DNA from: Catonia carolina
Lineage: Eukaryota; Arthropoda; Insecta; Hemiptera; Achilidae
DNA length: 64,000 nucleotides
Direction of reading: 5' to 3'
NCBI GenBank assembly: GCA_035578175.1
Contig: JAQMRL010000016.1
Span: 2,481,501 to 2,545,500, forward strand
Shown here: positions 46,201-56,817 of the stretch, piece after piece
Layout: every line of letters starts with the position of its first letter
Position numbering within the stretch: the stretch's first letter is position 1
Position numbers and translations under genes: made by a program
Notes under the pieces: model-generated
What the model saw: the letters and a program-made list of their open reading frames with translations, nothing else
Told to the model about the DNA's origin: nothing
The model's database searches: none

Positions 46201-47918
46201 TTGCGAAATCCTTCCTTAGCGACAGCTTAGAAAACTTAAGTTGATCTATAAATCAGGACATCTCTTTTATATAATAGATAGCTCCCCGTCACGGCTTCGC
46301 CCATGCAATTTTAAGGCTATGATTCTGTATTTTAATTTGCTAATAACTTATGTCACAAATATAATTTTTTTTGAATTACGTATAAAGAACGATTCACACA
46401 TCACCGTTCCGAAACGGAACCGGTACGGCCACTCGAAGTCAAAAATGATGACAGTATTCACACATGTACGTCAGTTTTCCTTTCGTCAAACTCCATTCAG
46501 TCATTTTACATAGAGACAAATACGTCCGTAAAAAACAAAATATCGTCGAAAAAAAGTATCGTTTTGACGGTTCGGTGACGGCGACAATACTGACGCGCCG
46601 GTTTTGGAACGGTGCTGGTGCTCAGTGTAGACAATGTCATTAATTTTTCAAGAAAGAATATTTTTCTGTGACTGATACTTGTCTTCTTGGAATTACGGAA
46701 CTGAGACGTGACGTGGACGGATGAGTGTAAATCGACCCTTATGGTAAAAAAATAAAAAAGAGAAGGATTATAATAGCATAATGCCTGAATTTACATAAAT
46801 AACTGTTGTTTTATTTTAATTGAAGTTAGATTTAAGAAAATAACTTTACCGTATGCATTTTACTGAATTGGTTGAGACACATTTTTTTAAAATTAAATTT
46901 TAATTGTTCGGTTGCAAAAATCATTTTTACAATGTCAGTCAAATAACATTAAGTGATCTAAGCAATGAAATCCGTATCTTGAATAATAATTAATAATACT
47001 ATAAAACTTAAAAAACATATCACTTATTAGCCTATACTAATTACAACAACTCTGGAATTAATTCCGGATAAAATGTAAATCCAGTGTTAGGTTAAACACT
47101 ACGTACAGTACAACATCCGGAGTGACAAAAGTAAACCATAGATTAAAATTGTTGTTAAAGTCAATTCAACTTCTGGGAAAATAGCTATAGTTTTGTAAAT
47201 GATCTACTATTTACGTACGATAAGAATGCGATTAAGAATAAAATGCGAGTTTTAACATCCGGTGTAGACCGACTGTTACTGTTTTTAAACGAATCTTATA
47301 AATATAAGTATAGGCTACCTATGTGTATTTCTTATGGGACGAAATTTTTGCGATTTCTACTCTTTAAAATCAAAATTTTGCAAAATCCTTTATTAGGAGT
47401 TTACGTAATAGATTTGCAATCAAATTTATTTAATCAATAAAACGGAAATAATTGAAAATTTTTATAAAAATCATTTAATTTTGAATATGTAAATTTGTAA
47501 TTTTTTGTTTTGGTGGTTAGGCCTACTATTCGTAATAAAACTGATGATTAATCAATAAAATGTAAATTTTAATTTGTAATTTTTGTAAAAAGAAAAAGAG
47601 GCTACGACGTTCCGCAAGCCTAGAGATGCAGTACTGGTATGCTATGGAATATGCCTATGGAGGGGGTAAATGTGTGTGGGAGAACCAGCAGTAAACGTAG
47701 CGCTTCGCGTTGATTCTTTATACTCGCATCAGTGGGGGGAATTTTTGTTATTTCTGCCCTTTAAAATCAAAATTTTGAAAAATCCTTTCTTAGTGCGCGC
47801 TTACACAACATAAGAAAGCTATCATCCAAATTTCAAGTCTGTAGCGTCAGTAGTTTCGGCTGTGCGTTGATCTATAAATGAATCACCCTGGACACAGTTG
47901 TCCTTTTATATAATAGAT
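43275..47918. mobile_element. 4.6-kb tandemly duplicated repeat inserted in the ZNF-C unit
   Basis: Four units start with CGGGTCCCGCGTGGCTTCGC (43277, 43958, 45402, 46083). Units 1-2 (43275-45400) are duplicated as units 3-4 (45401-47918). Each subunit ends with TTTTATATAATAGAT-like sequence, and the last contains CAGTAGTTTCGGCTGTGCG, phrases typical of RTE-like LINE or SINE 3' ends. The ZNF-B unit lacks all of it. No coding region. Confidence 0.7.
44251..44625. mobile_element. MITE-like element with CGATTCACAC inverted ends
   Basis: Left TAAAGAACGATTCACACGTC, right GTGTAAATCGACCCTTA (inverted). Repeated at 46381-46742 and, left-deleted, at about 43557-43803 and 45680-45930. CpG-rich ACGG motifs lie inside. 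Superfamily not determined. Confidence 0.4.
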
Positions 47919-48259
47919 TACTTATTTCATTTGATACCAGCGTGGGTCATTTTATGTTATGTTTAAGGCAAAATGATACATTTATTGTGAAACCAATATA
48001 GTATGTGACAAAGCATACGAGGGAAAATAAAAGAACTGTATAATTAAGTAAAAAGTACTGTATCATCCTATACTATACAAGCACTAGTACTGTATATTAT
48101 ACAATATTATAACAGTATAGTTATTATACAGTATTATATTAGTACTGTATATTATACAATACTAGTGCGTGTATAGTTTAGGCCGGGTACTGGCACAATA
48201 AAACAATTATTCTAATGTATTGTCAGAATGACGAAAATTACTTATCTAAAGTTGTTTTT
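47919..48259. other. upstream flank of ZNF-C with local AT-palindrome expansion
   Basis: Homologous to 20835-21061, but 48040-48170 contains extra reiterated TACTGTATATTATACAAT-type palindromes. Confidence 0.5.
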
Positions 48260-48447
48260 TATTCCTAATGTGTGTACATTGCAATCTGTCCCAATGAGAT
48301 GAGAACGATGTGTATGACGTATAAAGGAGGTGTAGTCTTGCACTGACTCAGGCCAATTATTCCTGCGAGGGTGTGGTTAATTGAACCCAAACCATCAAAG
48401 TACACCGGTAACCACTGCCTAGTAATCAAATGCGTATAAAAGTAATA
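48260..48447 (-). mobile_element. SINE family 3, headless copy
   Basis: Body shared with 21062-21361; the tRNA-like head is missing, cut by the HINE-like element that follows. Confidence 0.6.
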
Positions 48448-48457
48448 CCTAGTAAAA

Positions 48458-49367
48458 CTGGTGTGAAACACTCACACAACTTTCTCTTGCCAATGCAAAT
48501 AATTAACAGTAATACTAAAATTAGTAATAAAACTTTGTAAATAAACAAATAACTAACATCAATAAACATAACCTAATTTTAATCATGAGTGAAAGACGTG
48601 AAATAAAAATCAACCTCAGTTTGGCTTAAACATACGGAAAATCATTTTTTCTCGCTAAACTATGCTCTATAGAGAAAAATGCTCTAATTGATAGTTGTAG
48701 ATCTATTAATTTCCTGTGAATTTGATTATATACACTTTTGTCGTAAAATGGCCGAAGTATTTTAAAAAATCGACTTTCCCACGTTTTTGTGAGAAAAAAA
48801 CCGAAAATCGCTGATTACCGCTAAACTAAGCGTTGTATAAAAAAGTGTTTAAAATAAAAGTTGTAGGATTTTTAATTCTTTACTTATTTTAATATAAAAA
48901 CTTTTGCGCTAAAATGCATATTAAAACCGTAATCTTGAAAAAAAAAATTTTTACGTGGAAACAGTTTCACCAAGAATTTCAGGAAACATGGCGCCTACCG
49001 TATTTCGTAGAGCATAAAAAATTTAGTAAACCAGGCGATTTAAAAAAAAGTTATATGACCAGTTTTCGAGACGATTGCGAAAAAGTGGAAAAATAACACG
49101 AATAAACTACTATTTCCGGTTGACCGATTTTGATAAAAATGTTCGGGTCGCGCCCGGTAGTGTATGTAATTTAAGTTTCAAGTTTGTACGATGTTCCATT
49201 CTTGAGATATTCTGTTCACGCTCACACACACAGACCAATCGCTAAAAAACATGTTTTTTGGGTTCAGGGGTCAAAAAACGTGTAGAACCGGCGAAAACTG
49301 TATTTCGAAAAAGTGACAAGAAAACAATACTTTCATTCCTATATGTTCATATAGGACAGAGAGAGTA
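48458..49367 (-). mobile_element. HINE-like repeat, complete
   Basis: CTGGTGTGAAACACTCACAC to ATAGGACAGAGAGAGT. Absent from the ZNF-B unit at this place, so it is younger than the duplication. Confidence 0.8.
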
Positions 49368-49572
49368 ACAAGATATGATGCCAAAGAATTGAAAAAACAA
49401 AGGTTATATTTTCTAGCATTGACTAAATTAATTTTATAAAAAAAAAGTGTGGAACCATCACACAACTTTCTCTTACCAATGTAGCACACGAACAATATAA
49501 CGTATGTTTATTACGTATACGTGATGCGTGGCAGTGCCACAGGTGTTTCTGTCATTAAATATAATAAAATGT

Positions 49573-49586
49573 GTTGTTGTTTTCAG
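49573..49586 (+). promoter_or_regulatory. 3' splice acceptor before the ZNF-C coding exon
   Basis: GTTGTTGTTTTCAG abutting the ATG at 49587. Confidence 0.7.
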
Positions 49587-51029
49587 ATGGCTGATGCAAC
49601 TGGAGTGAGAGTGGACTCTTCAAGCAGAACAGCCTCAAAGGTGTGTAAATTATGTAGACTGGCTACCATTGGCTGCCACAACAAGAATAAACTCATTGCG
49701 TACTGTGCAAAGTGTAAGAAGAGATTACGTAAACAAAGAACCAAATCTTGGTATGGTAAAATTAAACAGCTGTACGACTCTTGTTTGACTTGCATGAATA
49801 CGTTTTATAATAACCTCTCATACGAACCACATGACTGTACACTAGAAGGCATATTCGTTTGTGATGGTTGTGGCAGAGTATTCCTCCACAAGGAGAATAT
49901 AACGCTACATGTAAGTAAATGTCACAAAATCATTTCAAAAATGAATGCAACTGTAAGTGAAAACAATGGCCAAAGAGATTCAAAATCAGAATTGGAGTTG
50001 GAACATTGTGGGAGTACTTCTAGATTGAGTGAAAGTAGCAGTAGCCACAAGATGTCTAAATCAACTGACAATGTGATTGGCCAGTCTAAATTACCCAAAA
50101 CATGTAAAGATGTCACATGTAGTATTTGTGGAAAGGTTTTAAGTTCTAAATCCGCTTTAACTAGACATATGTGTGTACATACCGAAGAGAAACCTTTTAA
50201 GTGTAAGTTTTGCACAAAAGACTTTAAACGATTTGACGATTTAAAAAGACATTTGCGAATTCATATTGCTGAGAAACCGTATAAGTGTAAATTCTGTAAT
50301 AAAAAGTTTACACAGTCATCTAATTTAAATGCTCACATGCGTTTACATACAGAGCAGAAACCGTTCAAATGTAAATTCTGTAATAAAAAATTTACACAGT
50401 CATCTACTTTAAATGCTCACATGCGTTTACATACAGGGCAGAAACCGTTCAAATGTAAATTCTGTAATAAAAAGTTTACACAGTCATCTACTTTAAATGC
50501 TCACATGCGTTTACATACAGGGCAGAAACCGTTCAAATGTAAATTCTGTAATAAAAAGTTTACTCGGTCATCTACTTTAAATGCTCACATGCGTTTACAT
50601 ACAGGGCAGAAACCGTTCAAATGTAAATTCTGTAATAAAAAGTTTACAGATTCATCTGGTTTAACTAGTCATGTACGTTTACATACTGGGGAAAAACCGT
50701 TCAAATGTAAATTCTGTAATAAAAAGTTTACAGATTCATCTGGTTTAACTAAACATGTGCGTTTACATACAGGGGAGAAACCGTTCAAATGTAAATTCTG
50801 TAATAAAAAGTGTACCTGGTCATCTGATTTAACTAAACATGTGCGTTTACATACAGGGGAGAAACCGTTCAAATGTAAATTCTGTAATAAAAAGTTTACA
50901 CAGTCATCTTCTTTAAATACTCACATGCGTTTACATACAGGGGAGAAACCGTTTAACTGTAAACTCTGTAATAAAAAGTTTACACAGTTATCTCATTTAA
51001 ATACTCATATGCGTACACATATGACATAG
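49587..51029 (+). CDS. ZNF-C: Cys-rich N-terminus plus eleven-finger C2H2 array (480 aa)
   Basis: Start chosen at the ATG after the acceptor; the frame runs 22 codons further upstream through intron sequence. N-terminal Cys at 20, 23, 30, 40, 43, 66, 69 and 84, an isolated finger at 92-113, and tandem fingers from residue 178. Helix residues -1/2/3/6: S/S/A/R, R/D/D/R, Q/S/N/A, Q/S/T/A, Q/S/T/A, R/S/T/A, D/S/G/S, D/S/G/K, W/S/D/K, Q/S/S/T and Q/S/H/T. Fingers 3-7 share unusual TGQKPF or TEQKPF linkers, and fingers 4 and 5 are nearly identical, signs of recent in-gene finger duplication. Finger 1 has Leu and finger 9 Cys at the core Phe position. Probable nuclear DNA-binding factor; target unknown. 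Confidence 0.92.
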   Translation: MADATGVRVDSSSRTASKVCKLCRLATIGCHNKNKLIAYCAKCKKRLRKQRTKSWYGKIKQLYDSCLTCMNTFYNNLSYEPHDCTLEGIFVCDGCGRVFLHKENITLHVSKCHKIISKMNATVSENNGQRDSKSELELEHCGSTSRLSESSSSHKMSKSTDNVIGQSKLPKTCKDVTCSICGKVLSSKSALTRHMCVHTEEKPFKCKFCTKDFKRFDDLKRHLRIHIAEKPYKCKFCNKKFTQSSNLNAHMRLHTEQKPFKCKFCNKKFTQSSTLNAHMRLHTGQKPFKCKFCNKKFTQSSTLNAHMRLHTGQKPFKCKFCNKKFTRSSTLNAHMRLHTGQKPFKCKFCNKKFTDSSGLTSHVRLHTGEKPFKCKFCNKKFTDSSGLTKHVRLHTGEKPFKCKFCNKKCTWSSDLTKHVRLHTGEKPFKCKFCNKKFTQSSSLNTHMRLHTGEKPFNCKLCNKKFTQLSHLNTHMRTHMT

Positions 51030-51077
51030 AAATAATACAAGTGTGTGATTCTCTTTAGGTAGTGCTTGTATATACAG

Positions 51078-51155
51078 AAGAGTGAAAGTATAAATATAAT
51101 TTTTGCATAATATACTCTCTCCAAGTAGTCAATTTAAGAGCACATCACAAACATG
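51078..51155 (+). pseudogene. fossil zinc finger in the ZNF-C 3' flank
   Basis: Same decayed finger as at 1291-1367, with a one-base length difference before the Cys codon. Confidence 0.35.
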
Positions 51156-51237
51156 ACTAGTTCCATAAAGTAATAATAATACTTACTATAAATTAAAGTA
51201 CAAATGAAATTCATCACTTTACCCTTGGATCCTTTTA

Positions 51238-52267
51238 CCTTTCTCTATATATATAAATATATATAAGGAGTAAAGTATTGTTTTCTTGTCGATTTTTTGA
51301 AATCGGAGTTTTCACCGGATCTACACGTGTTTAGACCCTGTGAACCCATAAAACATGTTTTTAGCAATTGGTCTGTGTGTGCAAACAAAATACTTCCAGA
51401 ACGGAACATCGTACGAATCTAAAACTTAAGTTAGATACCACTAGATGACCCGACACGAACATTTTCTTCAAGATCAGTTAACCGGAGGTAGTAGTTTATA
51501 ATGTTATTTTTCACTTTTTTCAGATTTTCTCATAACCGGCTCTTTCGATTTTTTTGAAAAATTGCCTTATTTTTCTAAATTGTTTATGCTCTACAAAATG
51601 GGGTAGGAGCCATGTCTGCTGAAATTCTTGGAGAGGTTTTCTTGTAAAAAAATTGATTTTTTAAGATTGCGACGTTGATATACATTTTAGCGCAAAAATA
51701 TTCGAAACAAAAGTGGTAGGGAATTAAGAATACTACAACTTCTATTTTGAACACTTTTTTGTATACCGCCCTGTTTAGCGTTAATTAGTGATTTTCTGGT
51801 TTTTCTCACAAAAACTTGTAAAAAATCGATTTTTTAAGATTTCAGCCTTAGAATGCATTTTACGACAAAAGTGTATATAATCAAATTTTTAGGAAATTAG
51901 AAGAGATGTAACTTTTATTTCAAGATTGTTTTTGTACAGCAACGATTTTTAAAAGAAATCGTAGGACCAGTTTTTTAGAAAATCTCGTGAAAAATTACAC
52001 GAATAAACTACTACTTCTGGTTGACCGATTTTGATGAAAATGTTCGTATCGGGTCCGGTAGTGGTATTAAACTTAAGTTTTAAGTTTCAAGTTCGTACAA
52101 TGTTTCGTTCTTGAGATATTCTGTTCACACACACAGACCAATCGCTAAAACATGTTTTTTGGGTTCAGGGGGTCTGAAAACGTGTAGATCTGGTGAAAAG
52201 TCGATTTTGAAAAATTAATATGAAAAAAATACTTCGTTTCTATATATTCATACAGGCAAGAGAAAGT
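51238..52267 (+). mobile_element. HINE-like repeat with two left-type ends (uninterrupted paralogue)
   Basis: Paralogue of 1450-3489 without the foldback insertion; ends ATACAGGCAAGAGAAAGT. Confidence 0.75.
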
Positions 52268-53130
52268 AAAAATATGTAATATAGAATAAGCAAGAATATT
52301 GTAATCGGTAATCTGTAATTAATTCATAATGTATTGACAGTTTGTAAATAATAACTTATTGTTATAATATCGTTTCATCTTTTTAGAATATTATTTCTTA
52401 TTGTTTTATTATCATTTCATTAGGCTTTGCCTTACTCAGGAAAGTAATTTCTGTTCAGACAGTTTAGAAATTGCATATTATAAAATTAATACATGTAATG
52501 GAAATAAATTAATATTTAGGTGTGTGGATTAAAATTTGTTATAGTTTCATATATTTGTGTTGTACATAACTTATAAGTAATTATTTTATTATAATTAATG
52601 ACGTCTGGTATAGTTTCTGGTGTGTTTGTTTATTTTTCTCTACGGTTGTTGTTAAATCAGTTTTAAAATGTAATTTATATTTAATTTTATTTGTTTTTTT
52701 TTATTATGTCATGAATCTTGTTACTTTTGCTTTATATTTTAAGTATTTCTCATCTTTTGTATAATGAAATGCTCTACACAGGGTGATTGGTACGTGGTAT
52801 ATATAAATTAAAATAGGATTATACGATTAACCATGTAAGGGACTGGCCGGGTGAAATAATTACACAGGTTATCAACCGATATTAAGTTTAATTGAAAAAC
52901 TAATTACGTCGCTAATACTTAACTGCTTACCAATTGATCTTATTACTAGCCTATAACTAGGCTAGTAATAGGCCTAGTTATTAAGGCTTATTACTTTTTA
53001 CTTTTTTTTATTACTTATTACTTTTGCAAGCCGGGGTAGCGCTTCTCGAACGGGCTCGGTATCTGTTGGAGCTGGCAGACCACGGAGAGGATCGTACAAC
53101 CAATCACTAAATCTAATTTATTCACTACTT
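52268..53130. other. duplicated 3' flank of the ZNF unit
   Basis: Nearly identical to 3490-4350; non-coding. Confidence 0.7.
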
Positions 53131-53133
53131 TTA

Positions 53134-53829
53134 GGCGGAGTGCACACCTATGCGATACGATACTTATCTTATACGATATATATCGTATATCTTACATGAA
53201 TGCACACCAGTGAGATATGATTTTATTTGTACGATATAATCTTAATAATTTTCTTAGTATATAATGAGTTCTCAAGTGAAGAGGATTTTGTAATCTCCCG
53301 TTGGTATTTCCGTAGAAGGCGAAATAGAAGGATAAACAGAAGGTTTTCGGTTCATCGATATAATTTACACAGTGCACACCACAGCTCAGCTATTCTATAT
53401 CGCTGTATGAAGATAAATTCACGGAGACATACAGAATGAGACCTGAGAACTTTTATTTTATTTTAAATCTACGTTTCCTCCAATTTAGAGAAAATTCTTC
53501 CTCATTTACAAAGAATATCATAAAAACAGGATCGTCCTTCATTATTGTAATAATATAATTAAAACAAATTTTTAACAATGAAAATAAGAAAACGCGATAG
53601 TATGATGTTTTAACAGGGGTGTCAGGGCGACTAATGTCTTAAGATATTTATCGCATAAGACAAGCCGAACATATCGTATGCTACAAATATCTTACGATAC
53701 ATGTCGCTGTATTACTGGTGCGCGGCAAGTTTTCACCAGCAATGTGTTTTGTATTGAGCAAGCGGACATTTATCGCATAAGATAAATATCGTATCTTACG
53801 TATCGTATCGTATAGGTGTGCACTCCGCC
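53134..53829 (+). mobile_element. PIF/Harbinger-like element with TTA target duplication
   Basis: Inverted termini GGCGGAGTGCACACCTA, similar for ~60 bp, flanked by TTA (53131-53133, 53830-53832). The ZNF-A unit has the empty site at about 4350. An open frame at 53227-53439 reads SSEEDFVISRWYFRRRRNRR then RRFSVHRYN, resembling the N-terminus of Harbinger transposases. The rest of the transposase is missing. Three-base TWA duplications are typical of PIF/Harbinger. Confidence 0.75.
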
Positions 53830-54206
53830 TTAGACTACGTGGTTTCTGTCCATTACCAAAGTTAAACACTAAGTTATAATCTAGCAAGTACCTCGATATG
53901 GTCCTGTCCACCGGTCTTTCTTAACGCACTACACACTTGATCTAAACCTTACCACTAAAAAGTCACACACCCGTACACACGATTGTTCTAAATACTACTC
54001 AATTGTTCACCCACTTGATCGCCCAACGCTTGTCCACTCCCGTACTCTACAACTGTCCGTTACTCACTGCACTCTCGGTAGGCCTACTACACACCTCCAC
54101 GGGTTGAATAGCAGACCCGTTATATCATTGTTCTCTTTTTGCCTGCTATCAACCCTCACACCCACATTCCACAGAGTCCACTACCCGTCCACTCCTCACT
54201 TCGCTT

Positions 54207-54584
54207 CTTCTTCTACCTATTACGGATTAGGCGTAACGCCTGTTCCAGCTTCATGCCATCTCTTTCTGGGTCTCCCCAGGCCTCGTCTTCCTTCCGGTTG
54301 ATAGTTTACCGCCCTCACCGTAATCCTGTCTGGCGGCATTCTCTCGACGTGGTTCGTCCATCTGTCTCTGTACTTGGACACTTTTCCAATCAGCGATTCC
54401 TCTCTATCCAATTCTCTCCTTATTTCACTGCTACGAATCTGCTCTTTCAAGGTACATCCCTTCACTGCCCTCATGAATCTCATTTCTGCAGCCTCTACCT
54501 TTCTTAACTGAGCTGTTCGTAGCACCCAAGACTCACTGCCGTACAACACCAACGGCACCGCCATCACATCGTATAATCGCAATT
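54207..54584 (-). pseudogene. C-terminal fragment of a LINE reverse transcriptase (RTE-like)
   Basis: Minus-strand frame with LYGSESWVLR, RWTNHVERMPPDR and GRRGLGRPRKRW, conserved in the C-terminus of many RTE-like RTs. A 13-base direct repeat CCTCACTTCGCTT flanks it (54194-54206, 54585-54597), and the ZNF-A unit shows the empty site at about 5710. A (GAA)n-like tail lies at the 3' end. Confidence 0.8.
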
Positions 54585-54597
54585 CCTCACTTCGCTT

Positions 54598-54878
54598 GTA
54601 TCCAAAAAGTAAACCTATTTTAACTATAACTATTACTAACCTAATATACCGTATTAATCGGTACCTTACAACCAAAATAATTTTACAAGAAATAAATTCA
54701 TACAAAAGTATTAAACAGTGGTAACAGTTTAGAGGTATACTTTTCTAAGAGCCAGTACAAGGCGTATGTTCACTACTTGGAATAAGAAGGAGGAGGCACA
54801 GTAAGTAGAGGCAATGTGTACAGTGCAAGCTTCTATTCAAATTACATGTAATGTAGTAACTTAAATAATTACAAAAAT
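54598..54878. other. end of the ZNF-unit duplication, no gene
   Basis: Paralogy with 5712-5787 ends near 54668; the rest is unassigned. Confidence 0.4.
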
Positions 54879-55796
54879 CTGGTGTGAAACACTCACACAA
54901 CTTTCTCTTGCCAATGCAAATAATTAACAATATAATGTAACGTTGGTCATAAAACATTAGAAATAAAAAAAAACTAACCTCAAAAACATAACCTTATTTT
55001 AATCATGAGTGAATGATGGAAAATAAAAATTAAACCTCAGTTTGGCTTAAAAAAACGGAAAATCACACTTTCACGCTAAACTAAGCTCTGTAGAGAAAAA
55101 TTTTTAAAATAAAAGTTGTAGATCTCTTAATTTTCTATAAATTTTATTATATACACTTTTGTTGTAAAGTGCATACTAAGGCCGAAATCTTAAAAAAAAT
55201 CGATTTTTCTCACGTTTTCGTGAGAAAAAAACAGAAAATCCCTAATTACCGCTAAACTAAGCGTTATACAAAAAAATGCTTGAAATAAAAGTTGTAGGTT
55301 TTCAAATTCTCTACAACTTTTATTATATACATTTTTGCTCTAAAATTAATATTAAAGCCGTAATCTTTAAAAAAACACTTTTTTTACGTAAAAACACCCT
55401 CACCAAGAATTTCAGCAAACATGGCGCCTACCCTATCTTGTAGAGAATAAAAAATTGAGTAAATGAGGCGATTTTTAAAAAAATCGTAGGACCAGTTTTT
55501 GAGAAAATCGCAAAAAAGTGAAAAATTATACGAATAAACTACTACTTCCGGTTGACCAATTTTGATGAAAATGTTCGTGTCGGGTCCGGTAGTGGTATGT
55601 AACTTAAGTTTCAAGTTCATACGTTGTTCCGTTCATGAGATATTTTGTTCACACACACACACAGACCAATCGCTAAAAACATGTTTTTGGGGTTCGGGGG
55701 TCTGAAAACGTGTAGATCCGGTGAAAACTCGATTACGAAAAATCGACATGAAAACAATACTTTCCTTCCTATATATTCATATAGACAAGCGAAAGT
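54879..55796 (-). mobile_element. HINE-like repeat, complete
   Basis: CTGGTGTGAAACACTCACAC to ATATAGACAAGCGAAAGT; one of the best-preserved copies. Confidence 0.8.
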
Positions 55797-56817
55797 AAAA
55801 ATGATGTGTCTATATTGAAATTTATTTAGGAAAAATGTAGCAATAAAATTTTTTTAATTTTCAGCTTTTACCAAAACTGATAGAAGTTATTGAAAATTTT
55901 AGAAAATTACTGGAGAGTGACAAAAGGAAATGCAAATGCTGAAAGCTTAAGAAAAAATGTCTAAATTAATGTTGACACAAAAGTGAACCAACTTTCCTTT
56001 TGGGCTCAATTTATGATATACAATGTGTTAATCTTCTTGTTAAAGAATTTAAATTAATTCTCCTCAATGAGGGAATATTTTTTTTTATTTTATTCACACA
56101 CATTATTATATTATTATTATTCACACACCAAGTTACAAATTTTACATTGGTTTTTGAAACAATAAAAAATAATTTAATTACTTAACCACACGCTATACAT
56201 TTTCTAATTAAACAAATTTTATTACATTAAATTAACCAAACTTACAAAAACATTATTATAACACTAACTGGGAAAAAATGTGGTTAGGTACATCATTGAA
56301 AATCATGTGGAGGCACCGTAAATAAAAAGTGATTTTAATGTTACAACATTGTTGTTAATGTATTTCAAGGCTTATGTAGATAAATAATCTTGGACTAATT
56401 TTGATTTAGTTTTTCATAAGATCACATTTTCCTTTTGAAATAAGCATTAGATTAAGGTTTTCATATGTTTTCGTTGGCCACTCAAAGTGAATACCTGGTC
56501 AGTCTCCTATTTGCATTCCATGCTTCCAATTTCCTACTTCAAAACACTTTTCACTTGTAATGTATTATGTATTGTATTTAAATGACAATGAAGTTGATTT
56601 ATGTATTTTTTTTGTAAAATGTTTCTTAGATAAATATAATGAAAGTTGTAAATTTATTGCAGTGGTTCTTACCTGTTTACTTTCCTAAGCGCAAGCTGCA
56701 CCTTGAATTCTTAAAAGTAATATTCTGTAGGAATAATTCAAGTAATATTGAAACAGTAATTAGAGTCATAAATTAATAAATGAATTGAAACCTAAAACTT
56801 AATTTTTTTTGTAATCT
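55797..56817. other. AT-rich intergenic, nothing recognised
   Basis: No ORF with motifs, no repeat of the families above and no RNA gene seen. Confidence 0.4.

Noticed and set aside
49644..49800. ZAD domain at the ZNF N-terminus
   Set aside because: Cys spacing (20/23, 40/43, 66/69) does not fit the two widely separated pairs of ZAD.
54104..54507. Plus-strand frames near 54.1-54.5 kb
   Set aside because: Antisense to the RTE-like RT fragment, which has clear motifs on the minus strand.
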